Source: Oscillospiraceae bacterium
GTDB lineage: Bacteria > Bacillota > Clostridia > Oscillospirales > Ruminococcaceae
DNA length: 64,000 nt
NCBI GenBank assembly: GCA_028692035.1
Contig: JAQUYD010000001.1
Location: forward strand, 1 to 64,000
Direction: 5' to 3'
Shown here: piece by piece, positions 7,801 through 16,671 of the stretch
Layout: every line of letters begins with the position of its first letter
How positions within the stretch are numbered: the first letter of the stretch is position 1
Notes under the pieces: generated by a model
The model's input: only the letters and a program-made list of their open reading frames with translations
Databases searched by the model: none
What the model was told of the DNA's origin: nothing
Made by a program: the position numbers and the translations under genes

Positions 7801-7828
7801 ATCATACAAATTGCATGTAAAATGTAAA
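7801..7828 (-). promoter_or_regulatory. Promoter of the pst operon
   Basis: TTTACA and TATGAT are separated by 16 bases, about 45 bases before the pstS start. The -35 lies in a direct repeat TTTTACA-TTTTACA, a shape reminiscent of PhoP-type boxes in Firmicutes, so phosphate control is plausible but unproven. Confidence 0.5.
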
Positions 7829-7933
7829 ACAGTGCGCAAGAAAAATTTTTGTAAAGAACTGATTGAATAGATTTTACATGGATTTTTGACCTTTCCGGTG
7901 GAATACCACCGCTTTTGTGCTGCCATGAAAACA

Positions 7934-7970
7934 AAAGAGCGGATAAAACGTTTCCGTTTTATCCGCTCTT
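7934..7970 (-). terminator. Terminator of the M42 peptidase gene
   Basis: A 16-bp stem (AAGAGCGGATAAAACG and complement) with a short loop starts about 34 bases past the peptidase stop codon and separates it from the pst promoter. Confidence 0.8.
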
Positions 7971-8003
7971 CGATTTGAATCCGAACATGATATAAGACAA
8001 TTT

Positions 8004-9041
8004 CTAGCAATCCAAGTAGGCTAAAATCAGCTTGATCGTGTTTTCCATCCCTTTATAGTGGGTGCGCTCCATCCCGTGAGAGGCATGGACTCCGGGGCCG
8101 ATTAACGCGCCTTTCACATCGTTGCCGGCCGACCAAGCCGCACCTACATCGGACCCATAACGGGGATAGATATCCACCGCGTAATCCAACCCCCGCTCCT
8201 GTGCCATACGCACCAAACGGCTGACCATCTCGTAATCGTATGGACCATGGGAATCCTTAGCGCAGATGGATACGTCATATTCCGTACAGCTTAAATCATC
8301 GCCAATGCAGCCCATATCCACCGCCAGCAGCTCCGAAAGACCTGCGGGAAGATAGGCCGCGCCATGTCCTGTCTCCTCATACACGGAAAAGAAAAAAACT
8401 GTGTTGTATGCCGGGCGCAAATTCTGATCCCGCAAAAGCTTTAAAACAGCCAGCAGGCAGGCGGCGCTGCCCTTATCGTCAATAAATCGGGACTTTAAAA
8501 AGCCGCTGGGCGTGATAACCGTTTTCGGATCAAAGAAAATGTAATCGCCGGGGCAAATTCCCAGACCTTCCACATCCTCTTTGGATGTTACGCACTCATC
8601 GATCCGAACCGCCATATTGACATCGTCGCGAGGGCGCGTCGCCGCATCTGTAAAAACGTGGACGGCAGGGCTTAAACTCAAAATGGTACCAGTATAGGTC
8701 GTGCCATCCCGGGTAAGGATTTTACAATATTCTCCATCCAAGGTTGGAAGAATCGGCCCGCCGACCGGCGTGAATTTGAGCATTCCGTCGCTGGTAATGG
8801 AGCGGACCATCGCGCCCAGTGTGTCCACATGGGCAGAAACAGCTACTTTCTTGCTGCTGTCACGGCCTGGTACGTAAATCATGCCGCACCCCTTCGCCGT
8901 TCTTTCAAAGGAAAATCCCAAGCTCTCCGCGACCTGCCCGATGGCGTCTATCACACCGGCGGTATAACCGGTCGGGCTATCGGTTCCCAAAAGGAGTTTT
9001 GCATAAGTAAAAAGATCGTGCTGGTAATCGGCATTGTTCAT
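8004..9041 (-). CDS. M42-family metallo-aminopeptidase
   Basis: A 345-residue cytosolic peptidase of the M42 (glutamyl/deblocking aminopeptidase) family, which trims peptides with a two-metal centre. Visible metal and catalytic segments are SAHVDTLGAMV (first metal His/Asp), RFIDDKGSAACLL (bridging Asp), YEETGHGAA (catalytic Glu and metal Glu), VDMGCIGDD and the late GVHASHGMERTH histidine. Length and order match the family. ATG 9041 was chosen over the track's GTG at 9050 because GGGAGT lies eight bases upstream of it. It is a single-gene unit ending at the 7934-7970 hairpin. Exact substrate preference cannot be read from the sequence. Confidence 0.88.
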   Translation of the reverse strand: MNNADYQHDLFTYAKLLLGTDSPTGYTAGVIDAIGQVAESLGFSFERTAKGCGMIYVPGRDSSKKVAVSAHVDTLGAMVRSITSDGMLKFTPVGGPILPTLDGEYCKILTRDGTTYTGTILSLSPAVHVFTDAATRPRDDVNMAVRIDECVTSKEDVEGLGICPGDYIFFDPKTVITPSGFLKSRFIDDKGSAACLLAVLKLLRDQNLRPAYNTVFFFSVYEETGHGAAYLPAGLSELLAVDMGCIGDDLSCTEYDVSICAKDSHGPYDYEMVSRLVRMAQERGLDYAVDIYPRYGSDVGAAWSAGNDVKGALIGPGVHASHGMERTHYKGMENTIKLILAYLDC

Positions 9042-9152
9042 TGAAACCACTCCCCTTTACTTTTTAGTATACACCAGCTCTTTTGGAAATTCAACCCAAC
9101 GGCAGACGCGCCGGAAAGGGTCTATCAATTTTCCGATGGGTGCTGTTATCTA

Positions 9153-10370
9153 TTACTGGGGCAAATCCGCTAAAAACGCGTCGTGAATCGCCGCTACCGC
9201 GCGGGTGGAATTTTTCCGTTCGATCAAGACTGAAATTTTAATTTCGCTGGTAGAAATCATCTGGATATTGATCCCTGCATCCATCAACGCCTCAAACATT
9301 TTCGCCGCCACACCGGGATTGCTCTGCATCCCCGCCCCGACGACCGATACCTTGGAAATATCTTCCGCCCGCTCAATGGATTGGTAGCGCAGTATATCCT
9401 TTAGGGACTCTACCGCTTTGACCGCTTCCTCCACGTTTCCTTTGGAAACGGTAAAACTGATATCTTTACTGTCGTTCCGGCCGATGGATTGGAGGATGAT
9501 GTCAACGTCAATTTTTTTAGAGGCCAGCGTAGAAAACAGACGGAACGCAACACCGGGGCTATCCGGTACGCCGACGACCGAAATCCGGGCCACATCGTTA
9601 TCTCTTGCCACACCTTTGATCAACATTTTTTCCACGTCTGTTGCCTCCTTTACCTTGGTTCCTGGTTTCCGCTCCAAACTGGAAACCACCTCAAGGTTTA
9701 CATTGTATTTTTTTGCCATCTCTACTGAACGGTTATGTAACACATTTGCACCCAGACTAGCCAGTTCCAGCATTTCGTCGTAGGTGATCTCATCCAATTT
9801 TTTTGCATTTGGCACAATACGGGGATCGGCGGTATAAACGCCGTCTACATCCGTAAAAATCTGGCACAAATCCGCATGGAACGCCGCTGCCAAAGCCACC
9901 GCGCTAGTGTCGGATCCGCCGCGGCCCAGTGTTGTGATGTTATCATAGCGGTTCATGCCCTGAAATCCCGCGACAATCACAATATTGTGCTTTCCGATTT
10001 CGTTTTCCACCCGCTCTTTTTCAATGCGGCGGATACGCGCCTTGCCATAATTGGAATCGGTAACGAACCCCGCCTGCGGACCGGTCAGAGAAATAACCGG
10101 ATATCCCAGCTTCTCAATCGCCATAGCCAGCAGCGCGATGGAAATTTGTTCTCCGGTGGAAAGCAGCATATCCATTTCCCGTTTGGATGGCGCGGGATTG
10201 ATCTGGGCCGCCTTTGCGATCAGATCATCTGTAGTATCCCCCTGAGCGGACACCACTACGATTACGTCATTTCCCTGATCATAGGTGTCGGTAATGATAT
10301 GCGCCACATGAAAGACCCGTTCGGCATTCGCAACCGATGATCCACCAAATTTCTGGACGATCAAACTCAT
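9153..10370 (-). CDS. Aspartate kinase
   Basis: A 405-residue monofunctional aspartokinase that phosphorylates aspartate, the entry step to lysine, threonine and methionine. The N-terminus carries KFGGSSVANAERV, the nucleotide-binding kinase signature. TTLGRGGSDTSAVALA lies near residue 150. Two ACT domains close the protein (ISVVGVPDSPGVAFRLFSTL near 263 and VSVVGAGMQSNPGVAAKMFEAL near 342), the usual site of lysine or threonine feedback. It is the last gene of the ACT-hom-thrB unit, 12 bases after thrB, so it probably supplies the threonine branch. About 100 bases of featureless sequence separate it from the M42 gene. Confidence 0.95.
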   Translation of the reverse strand: MSLIVQKFGGSSVANAERVFHVAHIITDTYDQGNDVIVVVSAQGDTTDDLIAKAAQINPAPSKREMDMLLSTGEQISIALLAMAIEKLGYPVISLTGPQAGFVTDSNYGKARIRRIEKERVENEIGKHNIVIVAGFQGMNRYDNITTLGRGGSDTSAVALAAAFHADLCQIFTDVDGVYTADPRIVPNAKKLDEITYDEMLELASLGANVLHNRSVEMAKKYNVNLEVVSSLERKPGTKVKEATDVEKMLIKGVARDNDVARISVVGVPDSPGVAFRLFSTLASKKIDVDIILQSIGRNDSKDISFTVSKGNVEEAVKAVESLKDILRYQSIERAEDISKVSVVGAGMQSNPGVAAKMFEALMDAGINIQMISTSEIKISVLIERKNSTRAVAAIHDAFLADLPQ

Positions 10371-10382
10371 CTTATGTACCCC

Positions 10383-11276
10383 CTATTCTTCTAAGACACG
10401 AGCGCCTACGTTTGTAACGGACAGCTCATGGATCTGCCACTGTTTTAAGCCCAGCGCATCGCAGCCTATTCGCATCTGCTGGACAAAATCCTTTTTCTCC
10501 TGATTGACAATTGCCATCAAAGTAGAGCCGGCGCCGCTGATATACACGGCATAAGCGCCATATTGATAGGCCAGATCAAACACTTCATGCGCGCTGTCAA
10601 TCAAAGACAGGCGATAGGGTTGATGGAGCCTGTCATCACAGGCAACTTTTAAATTATGGTAGCTGCCGGAGTAAAGGGACACCGACATCAGCGCCGCTCG
10701 CGACAGGTTAAACACGGCGTCTTTGTGCGAAACGTCCCGCGGCAGGGCTTGCCGGGCAAAAGAAGTTTTCAGTTCAAAATTAGGGATAATCGCCACAAAC
10801 CTCAAATCTTGCGCAATCGCCTGCTTGACATAATAAACCTTGCCCTTTTCCAGCACCGCCGTGACCAACCCGCCCAGCAGCGCCGGGGTGGAATTGTCCG
10901 GATGCCCCTCCAATGTGGCGGCGATATTGACCAGCTCGCGCTGGCATAGGGGGTTGCCCAACAGCTGGTTAGCGCCTACGATGCCGCCTACAATACAAGC
11001 GGACGAACTACCCAATCCGCGGGCCATTGGAATCCGGTTGGTCTGGCGGATTCTCATGCCTTGCAAGGGCTTTCCGCATAGATCATAAATGTATTTTACG
11101 CTTTGGTATACAAGATTGCTTTCATCCAGTGGAATCGGAATAGCGTCCATCGCCTGGATATCCACCTGATCCCATTCTTCCATTTCAATATCATTGTACA
11201 TTGTCACCGCCAATCCCAGCGAATCAAACCCCGAGCCAAGATTGGCGCTGGTTGCAGGAATCTGCACTTTTATCAT
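10383..11276 (-). CDS. thrB: Homoserine kinase
   Basis: A 297-residue GHMP-family kinase that converts homoserine to O-phosphohomoserine for threonine synthesis. The N-terminal VQIPATSANLGSGFDSLGLA and the ATP-binding loop PMARGLGSSSACIVGG (about residue 92) are diagnostic. A later GAGSTLMAIV matches the third GHMP motif. ATG 11276 is preferred to the track start because AAGGGG precedes it and the longer start would run into hom. Threonine synthase is not next to it in this window. Confidence 0.94.
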   Translation of the reverse strand: MIKVQIPATSANLGSGFDSLGLAVTMYNDIEMEEWDQVDIQAMDAIPIPLDESNLVYQSVKYIYDLCGKPLQGMRIRQTNRIPMARGLGSSSACIVGGIVGANQLLGNPLCQRELVNIAATLEGHPDNSTPALLGGLVTAVLEKGKVYYVKQAIAQDLRFVAIIPNFELKTSFARQALPRDVSHKDAVFNLSRAALMSVSLYSGSYHNLKVACDDRLHQPYRLSLIDSAHEVFDLAYQYGAYAVYISGAGSTLMAIVNQEKKDFVQQMRIGCDALGLKQWQIHELSVTNVGARVLEE

Positions 11277-11298
11277 ATGTTGTTTCCCCTTCCCCCGT

Positions 11299-12528
11299 TC
11301 ATCCAAGTAAACGGATTTTCCCCAAAAGCTCCGCCTTTCCGGCCAGCTTTTTCTCGGCGGATTCGGCCTGTGATTCCGGCATAACGCCGGTCAAAAAGGC
11401 CACTTCCCCCGTCGGCTGTCCTTGGCGGGACAAAACGGTCACCGTTCCCCAAAGCGCCTCGATTTGCTCTTTGGAAATCGGGCCCTGCAGCCGGTAATAA
11501 AAAGCGTTCCTGTAGGCTGAAGCATCCGCTACCGTATCCGCCGCCGAATCTTCCCAGATTAAGGACTGGCTGGTGCTGGGCGATTTGGCAATGTGTACGA
11601 CATCGGCTACCACCGCCGACGCCGTCGGCAATTTGCCAGCCCCTTTGCCGTAAAACATTACTTCGCCGGTCTCATCCCCTTTGATCAGCACACTGTTGAA
11701 TACGTCGTCAACGCGGGAAAGCTGGTTTTCTACTGGTACCAAAGCCGGGCTGACCATCACTTGGCTTTTGCCATCCGGCAAGCGTTTGGCCTGTCCGATC
11801 AACTTTACCACATATCCGCCGTTCCGGGCATATGCCACATCTTCCAGCGTAATGTTAGAAATGCCCTCGGTGTAGACCTCCTGGGGGTAAACATGCCTTC
11901 CAAATGCAAGCGAAGCCAAAATACAGATTTTTCGACAGGCGTCGATTCCATCTATGTCCGCTGCGGGATTTTTTTCCGCATACCCCAGTTGCTGCGCCAG
12001 AGACAGGGCCGCGTCAAACGTCATCTGTTCTTGGATCATCTTTGTAAGAATAAAATTAGTTGTACCGTTTAAGATGCCATATATCTCGTCAATCCGGTTG
12101 GCCGCAAGACACAGGTGCATCGGGCGGATAATTGGGATCCCGCCGCCGACACTGGCCTCAAAGAAAAAATTGACATTCTTCGCCTTGGCCACCGCCAAAA
12201 GTTCTGCGCCCTTTTCCGCTACCAGTTCTTTGTTGGAGGTGACAACGTTTTTGCCCTTTTCCAAGCAAGCCTTTACAAACTCGTAGGCCGGATGCAGCCC
12301 TCCCATTGCCTCGACCACAATCTGAATGGACTCGTCCTCGGCAATATCGTTAAAATCCTTGGTAAATCGGTCTGCATATGGCGTATCCGGAAATTCGCGT
12401 AGATCCAAAATTTTCGCGCAGTATAGCGCATCCCCTGCTTTTTGTGCCAAGCTTTGTTTTTTCTCCTCTAGAATTTCCGCTACGCCGGAGCCGACAACGC
12501 CATGCCCCATCAATGCGATTTTAATCAT
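11299..12528 (-). CDS. hom: Homoserine dehydrogenase
   Basis: A 409-residue NAD(P)-dependent enzyme that makes homoserine from aspartate semialdehyde. It has a Rossmann nucleotide loop GHGVVGSGVAEIL at the N-terminus, the substrate-domain motif EASVGGGIPIIRPM (about 137) and catalytic-region sequence AAADIDGIDACRKICILASLAFG. A C-terminal ACT-type region (about 340-409, FYYRLQGPISKEQIEALWGTV) suggests allosteric control. ATG 12528 was chosen for its GGAGG site. It follows the ACT regulator gene by 25 bases. Confidence 0.95.
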   Translation of the reverse strand: MIKIALMGHGVVGSGVAEILEEKKQSLAQKAGDALYCAKILDLREFPDTPYADRFTKDFNDIAEDESIQIVVEAMGGLHPAYEFVKACLEKGKNVVTSNKELVAEKGAELLAVAKAKNVNFFFEASVGGGIPIIRPMHLCLAANRIDEIYGILNGTTNFILTKMIQEQMTFDAALSLAQQLGYAEKNPAADIDGIDACRKICILASLAFGRHVYPQEVYTEGISNITLEDVAYARNGGYVVKLIGQAKRLPDGKSQVMVSPALVPVENQLSRVDDVFNSVLIKGDETGEVMFYGKGAGKLPTASAVVADVVHIAKSPSTSQSLIWEDSAADTVADASAYRNAFYYRLQGPISKEQIEALWGTVTVLSRQGQPTGEVAFLTGVMPESQAESAEKKLAGKAELLGKIRLLG

Positions 12529-12553
12529 CTTTGTATCTACCTCCATCTTTTGC

Positions 12554-12997
12554 TCAATGCCCGGACACAACCTTGATGTCCAGTACGCCGGGCAGGTTTT
12601 TCGCTTTCTCCAGCAGCTGCTCCTCGGAACAGTTCAGCTGATCGGTTCGCAGGGAAATCGAAACCGGCGCCACCGAATCCACTGGAATGTTCTGATGGAT
12701 GGTCAGAATATTCCCGCCGCTGCCCGAAATCGCCGCCATCAAAGACGATAGCACCCCTGCCTCGTCTGCCAACGAAGCGGAAATAGTCATCATACTATCG
12801 CTCAGACGAGTATTATACTCATGGATCGAATCTTTGTATTTATAAAAGGCGCTGCGAGAAATCCCAGCAGATCTGGCCGCTTCGGACGCACTTTTTGCCT
12901 TACCCTGCGCCAACAGTTTTTTGGCCAGAATAACTTTGAGATATACATCCGGCAGAATTTGGGAATCAACCAGAAAGTATTTGGGGTGATCCTTCAT
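12554..12997 (-). CDS. ACT-domain protein, PheB/UPF0735 type
   Basis: A 147-residue cytosolic protein. Residues 1-70 form a helical, HTH-like region (AKSASEAARSAGISRSAFYKYKDSI) and about 72-145 form an ACT domain (ISASLADEAGVLSSLMAAIS, with the AGVL ligand loop). This arrangement fits the UPF0735/PheB family of putative amino-acid-sensing regulators. It is the first gene of the hom-thrB-aspartokinase unit, with AGGAGAGG ahead of its ATG. That position suggests it senses an amino acid of this pathway, perhaps threonine, but this is inference. Confidence 0.85.
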   Translation of the reverse strand: MKDHPKYFLVDSQILPDVYLKVILAKKLLAQGKAKSASEAARSAGISRSAFYKYKDSIHEYNTRLSDSMMTISASLADEAGVLSSLMAAISGSGGNILTIHQNIPVDSVAPVSISLRTDQLNCSEEQLLEKAKNLPGVLDIKVVSGH

Positions 12998-13038
12998 ATT
13001 GTCCTCTCCTAAAATACGTTTGTCCTTGAATAAACTAC

Positions 13039-13067
13039 ACTATATCAAAAGCTTTCTATTCGCACAA
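13039..13067 (-). promoter_or_regulatory. Promoter of the threonine-branch operon
   Basis: TTGTGC and TATAGT are separated by 17 bases, about 40 bases before the ACT-protein gene. The rest of the 12998-13346 gap is AT-rich. It holds no hairpin that I can support, only an extended -10 (TGG-TATAAA near 13258) that may serve ytvI on the other strand. Confidence 0.5.
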
Positions 13068-13346
13068 TCCGGAATTCTGTAAATTTCGGCAGATTTTCCG
13101 GTAAAAAACCTTGTTTTTTTTAATTGATCCACCATTTTGTCAGATTATCTCCTGATTTCGCTATTTTTTATTGAATAATTACAATTTTTTAAACAGTTTC
13201 TTTTAAATTTCATCTTAAATTCCCTGATCCTTTTTCATTTTGTCAAACTTTTTCTGGTATAAACGGAAAAAGGAACCGCAAATTAATAAAAGCGTTTGTT
13301 TTTTCAGAAAAGACAATGGAAAACGAATAAGCGATGGAGGGCCGCT

Positions 13347-14417
13347 ATGAATGCAAACCGGAAACAAGAGTTCCTTTTGACCGCCGCATTTTGGACTGTC
13401 GTCCTATTGCTCTCCTATTTTGGCGTCAAACTGCTGTTTTATTTATTCTGGCCCTTTTTGGCCGGACTGTTTCTGGCGTTCTTGCTGCATCCGGCGGTAA
13501 ATTGGATCAGCCGGTTTTCTTGTGCCAAAAAAAGCTTTTGGTCTGTGGCTGTCCTGCTGCTTCTATATCTGATAATAGGGATCTCCCTGTGGTTATTATG
13601 CGGCTTGGCCTTCACCGGCATCCAAAATCTAGTCGACTTTCTTCCGCGGTTTTACGCCGATCAGATTGAGCCGTTTTTGCTGCGCTTGTTTGATCAAATT
13701 TCTGTGCCCAACGCGCGCGCCGGCTCATCGGCAAAGATATTCGGCGAATGGCTGCCCCAAATTCAAAAGACGCTACTAGAGTATTCCGGTAAGGCCCTCT
13801 CTGCTATCAGTGGCTGGATCACCAAAGCGCCGACAGCTTTTACCGCTTTTTTGTTCGCAGTGTTCTCCTCTTTCATGATTTCAATGCAATATCAAAACAT
13901 CACCCTTTGGATCCAGCGCAATACGCCGCGCCCGGTTCACCGGGCGTTACTAGATTTAAAAGAATTTATCTTTTCTACTTTACTGCAACTGCTAAAAGCG
14001 TATGGGGTTTTGTTTCTTATCACTTTTTCTGAACTTTCATTGGGCCTTTGGCTGCTAAAGGTGCCAAACTTTTGGTCTATGGCGCTTTTGGTTGCGGTGG
14101 CGGACGCCCTGCCAATCGTCGGTCCCGGCATCATTTTGGTCCCATGGGCGGCTGCCTGCTGCGCCGATGGCCAGTATTTTCAAGGAATCGGGCTGTTGGC
14201 CCTGTTCGGGGTCGTTGCGCTGATTCGGACAATCATTGAACCCCGAATCATCGGCCGCCAATTCGGTCTGCATCCTTTGGTCACCATCACCGCCATGTAC
14301 GCCGGGGCACAGCTCTGGGGGCTGTGGGGGTTTTTGTTGGCGCCGGTGGCAATTCTTTATCTTTTGCATCTAAAAGAAAAGCAAAACTGGAATTTTTCCC
14401 TAAAAAACTTATTCTAG
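13347..14417 (+). CDS. YtvI-like AI-2E transporter family membrane protein
   Basis: A 356-residue polytopic membrane protein of the AI-2E/PurR-permease superfamily. It most resembles YtvI, a sporulation-associated member. Hydrophobic segments cluster at about 15-60, 65-95, 150-180, 205-245 and 255-330. A soluble, helical stretch lies between the third and fourth. DALPIVGPGIILVPWA and GRQFGLHPLVTITAMYAGAQLWGLWGFLLAPV are typical of the family. ATG 13347 has GGAGGG five bases upstream, so the 17 extra residues of the track start are doubtful. The transported substrate is not known. Confidence 0.8.
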   Translation: MNANRKQEFLLTAAFWTVVLLLSYFGVKLLFYLFWPFLAGLFLAFLLHPAVNWISRFSCAKKSFWSVAVLLLLYLIIGISLWLLCGLAFTGIQNLVDFLPRFYADQIEPFLLRLFDQISVPNARAGSSAKIFGEWLPQIQKTLLEYSGKALSAISGWITKAPTAFTAFLFAVFSSFMISMQYQNITLWIQRNTPRPVHRALLDLKEFIFSTLLQLLKAYGVLFLITFSELSLGLWLLKVPNFWSMALLVAVADALPIVGPGIILVPWAAACCADGQYFQGIGLLALFGVVALIRTIIEPRIIGRQFGLHPLVTITAMYAGAQLWGLWGFLLAPVAILYLLHLKEKQNWNFSLKNLF

Positions 14418-14484
14418 CCCCAGAACTGCTTTTTGATCTGTTGGGAGCAAGTTGCCGCCACCCAGCGGTTGACATCCGCGCCGC

Positions 14485-14513
14485 TTGATTCCAAATCCAC
14501 ATCCGGATATAAT
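14485..14513 (+). promoter_or_regulatory. Promoter of the M20 peptidase gene
   Basis: TTGATT and TATAAT are separated by 17 bases and end 25 bases before the chosen ATG. Confidence 0.65.
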
Positions 14514-14538
14514 AAAGAAAAAACGGGAGCGATGCGTA

Positions 14539-15645
14539 ATGAAGCAAAGCCAGGTGCTCAAGACCTTTTTGGAATATGTTCAAATCTCAAGCGAGAGCCG
14601 GTCTGAACAGGCATTTGCCACTCGGTTGGCAGAGGACCTGCGAAAAATCGGACTGCGGGTGGAAACGGATAAAGCTGGCGTAAAAGCAAATGCCAATACC
14701 GGAAACCTGTACGCTTTCCTCGATGGAGATCCTGCTTTGGAGCCGATTCTTTTCAGCGCCCATATGGATACGGTGCCGCCTGGGAAAAAAATCCAACCGA
14801 TTGTCTGCGACGGGGTAGTGCATAGCAGCGGTGATACGGTTTTGGGGTCTGACGATAAATCCGGCATCGCCGCCATTGTAGAGGCGCTGCATATTGTTGT
14901 CGAACAAAACATTCCGCACCGGCCAGTGGAGGTTGCGTTTACGATTAGCGAGGAGGTTGGCCTATTGGGTGCCAAAGCCTTGGATTACACCCGCTTTTCC
15001 GCCAAAAATGCAATCGTTTTTGATAATGAAGGCGATGTGGGAACCATCGTTAACAAGGCGCCTGGGCACGTTGAAATTTTGGCGACTATCACCGGTAAGG
15101 CGGCCCATGCAGGTGTTGCACCGGAGGAAGGGATCAGCGCGATTGTCGTTGCGGCGGCAGCTGTGAATGGCATGCAGCTTTTGCGGATCGACGAGGAAAC
15201 CACCGCCAACATTGGCACTCTTTGTGCCGCCGGGCCCAATAATATCGTTCCGGAAACGATCCGCTTTTCCGCCGAAGTTCGCAGCCATAACGAACAAAAG
15301 CTCCACCGTCAATGCGATCAAATCGTTGGCTGTCTGCAAGATGCCTGCCATCGATATGGCGCCTGTTTGCAATATACCATTGAACCTTCTTACGCTTCCT
15401 ATTACATTCCGGAAAGTGATCCTCTTATTGAACTGCTGCGTTCTTGTTGTAATGCCATTGGCGCACCTGTTTCCATCTGTTCTACTGGCGGCGGAAGCGA
15501 TGCCAACGTTTTCAACGCCCACGGAATGCATGCCATCGTGGTCGGGACCGGCATGGAAAAAATTCATGGCGTATCCGAGTATATAACGGTCAAAAACCTA
15601 GAGAATACCCAAAAACTTGCTTTAGAATTGATGAAAAAGCAGTAA
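14539..15645 (+). CDS. M20-family peptidase (tripeptidase-like)
   Basis: A 368-residue cytosolic zinc peptidase of the M20 family, close to the PepT/YqjE type. Metal-binding segments are FSAHMDTVPPGK, GSDDKSGIAAIVEAL, TISEEVGLLGAKALD (catalytic Glu) and the late STGGGSDANVFNAHG. A dimerisation insert lies near residues 180-290 (ITGKAAHAGVAPEEGISAI with its conserved His). ATG 14539 is preferred because GGGAG lies nine bases upstream and the promoter -10 is at 14508. It likely cleaves short peptides inside the cell. Exact specificity is unknown. Confidence 0.87.
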   Translation: MKQSQVLKTFLEYVQISSESRSEQAFATRLAEDLRKIGLRVETDKAGVKANANTGNLYAFLDGDPALEPILFSAHMDTVPPGKKIQPIVCDGVVHSSGDTVLGSDDKSGIAAIVEALHIVVEQNIPHRPVEVAFTISEEVGLLGAKALDYTRFSAKNAIVFDNEGDVGTIVNKAPGHVEILATITGKAAHAGVAPEEGISAIVVAAAAVNGMQLLRIDEETTANIGTLCAAGPNNIVPETIRFSAEVRSHNEQKLHRQCDQIVGCLQDACHRYGACLQYTIEPSYASYYIPESDPLIELLRSCCNAIGAPVSICSTGGGSDANVFNAHGMHAIVVGTGMEKIHGVSEYITVKNLENTQKLALELMKKQ

Positions 15646-15663
15646 TGGCACATCAGCCATCAC

Positions 15664-15699
15664 AAAAAGCAGCCGCAATGGAAATGCGGCTGCTTTTTT
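15664..15699. terminator. Bidirectional terminator between the M20 peptidase gene and metQ
   Basis: A 13-bp stem (AAAAAGCAGCCGC and complement) with a 9-base loop lies between convergent genes. Confidence 0.85.
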
Positions 15700-15738
15700 A
15701 TGCCAGGGTTGCAACTCCTTCCTCGAAACCGAAGGCCA

Positions 15739-16617
15739 TTAGAACAAGGGCAGGAAAATGCCATTATAAGTCTTGTCGATGAACTCCTTTATTTCCGGGC
15801 TGGTCAGTGCCTCGGCTAGGGCTTGGATGGCTTCCATCTTTTCATTGTCCTCTTTTACCACCAGCACATTGGCATAAGTATCTGCAATCTCTGATTCCTT
15901 GTCCTCGGTAGCCAGCGCGTTATTGAGATCTAAGCCCGCCTGCAGCGCATAGTTTCCGTTGATGACCGCCATGTCCACATCCTGTAAAGAGCGGGCTAGC
16001 TGGGCGGCAGCCATTTCGGTAATCTGTAGATTCTTTGGGTTTTCTGCGATATCTAAAATCGTAGCGGTGGTGCCAACCCCTTCTTTCAGCGTAATCAATC
16101 CCAAGGATTCCAGCAAAAGCAGTGCCCGCGCTTCGTTGGTGCCGTCGTTGGGGACCGCGACCTGCGCGCCGTCAGCCAACGCATCCAGCGAAGTGGTTTT
16201 CCCGGGGTACAAACCGAACGGTTCATAATGGATGATGGCAACCGGGACTAAGTGGGTGTTGTTTTCCTCGTTGAAGTTTTCCAGATAGGGCCGGTGCTGG
16301 AAAAAATTCGCATCCAGCTCGCCGCTTTCCACATTCAAATTGGGTAGGATATAGTCGTCGAATTCCACAATATCAAGCGTATATCCTTTTTCTTCCAGCA
16401 GCTTGTTTGCCGCTTGAAGGATTTCAGAATGGGGGGTGATACTGGCGCCCACTCGGATCGTGACCAGTTCCCCACTATTTGCCGGCAATCCGGCGCTCGA
16501 ACCCTCTCCAACGTTTTCGCTCCCCGTCGTCGAGGGGGCGGCCGTTCCTCCACAGCCAGACAGGGCGCCTAGGCACAGCAGGAAACTCAAGAGAATTGCA
16601 ATCGTCTTTTTCATCAT
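15739..16617 (-). CDS. metQ: MetQ, methionine-binding lipoprotein
   Basis: A 292-residue NlpA-family lipoprotein that binds methionine outside the membrane. Its signal ends at LGALSGC (Cys about 22). The mature part carries VTIRVGASITPHSEIL, DANFFQHRPYLENFN and VAVPNDGTNEARALLLLESLGLI, all hallmarks of MetQ. It is the last gene of metNIQ, with GGAGG upstream. The Met T-box leader ahead of metN supports methionine rather than another substrate. Confidence 0.95.
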   Translation of the reverse strand: MMKKTIAILLSFLLCLGALSGCGGTAAPSTTGSENVGEGSSAGLPANSGELVTIRVGASITPHSEILQAANKLLEEKGYTLDIVEFDDYILPNLNVESGELDANFFQHRPYLENFNEENNTHLVPVAIIHYEPFGLYPGKTTSLDALADGAQVAVPNDGTNEARALLLLESLGLITLKEGVGTTATILDIAENPKNLQITEMAAAQLARSLQDVDMAVINGNYALQAGLDLNNALATEDKESEIADTYANVLVVKEDNEKMEAIQALAEALTSPEIKEFIDKTYNGIFLPLF

Positions 16618-16671
16618 TTTTTCCTCCTAATAATCAAATTCTATCAAACCGCGCTGCGGTAAGAAATAAAT

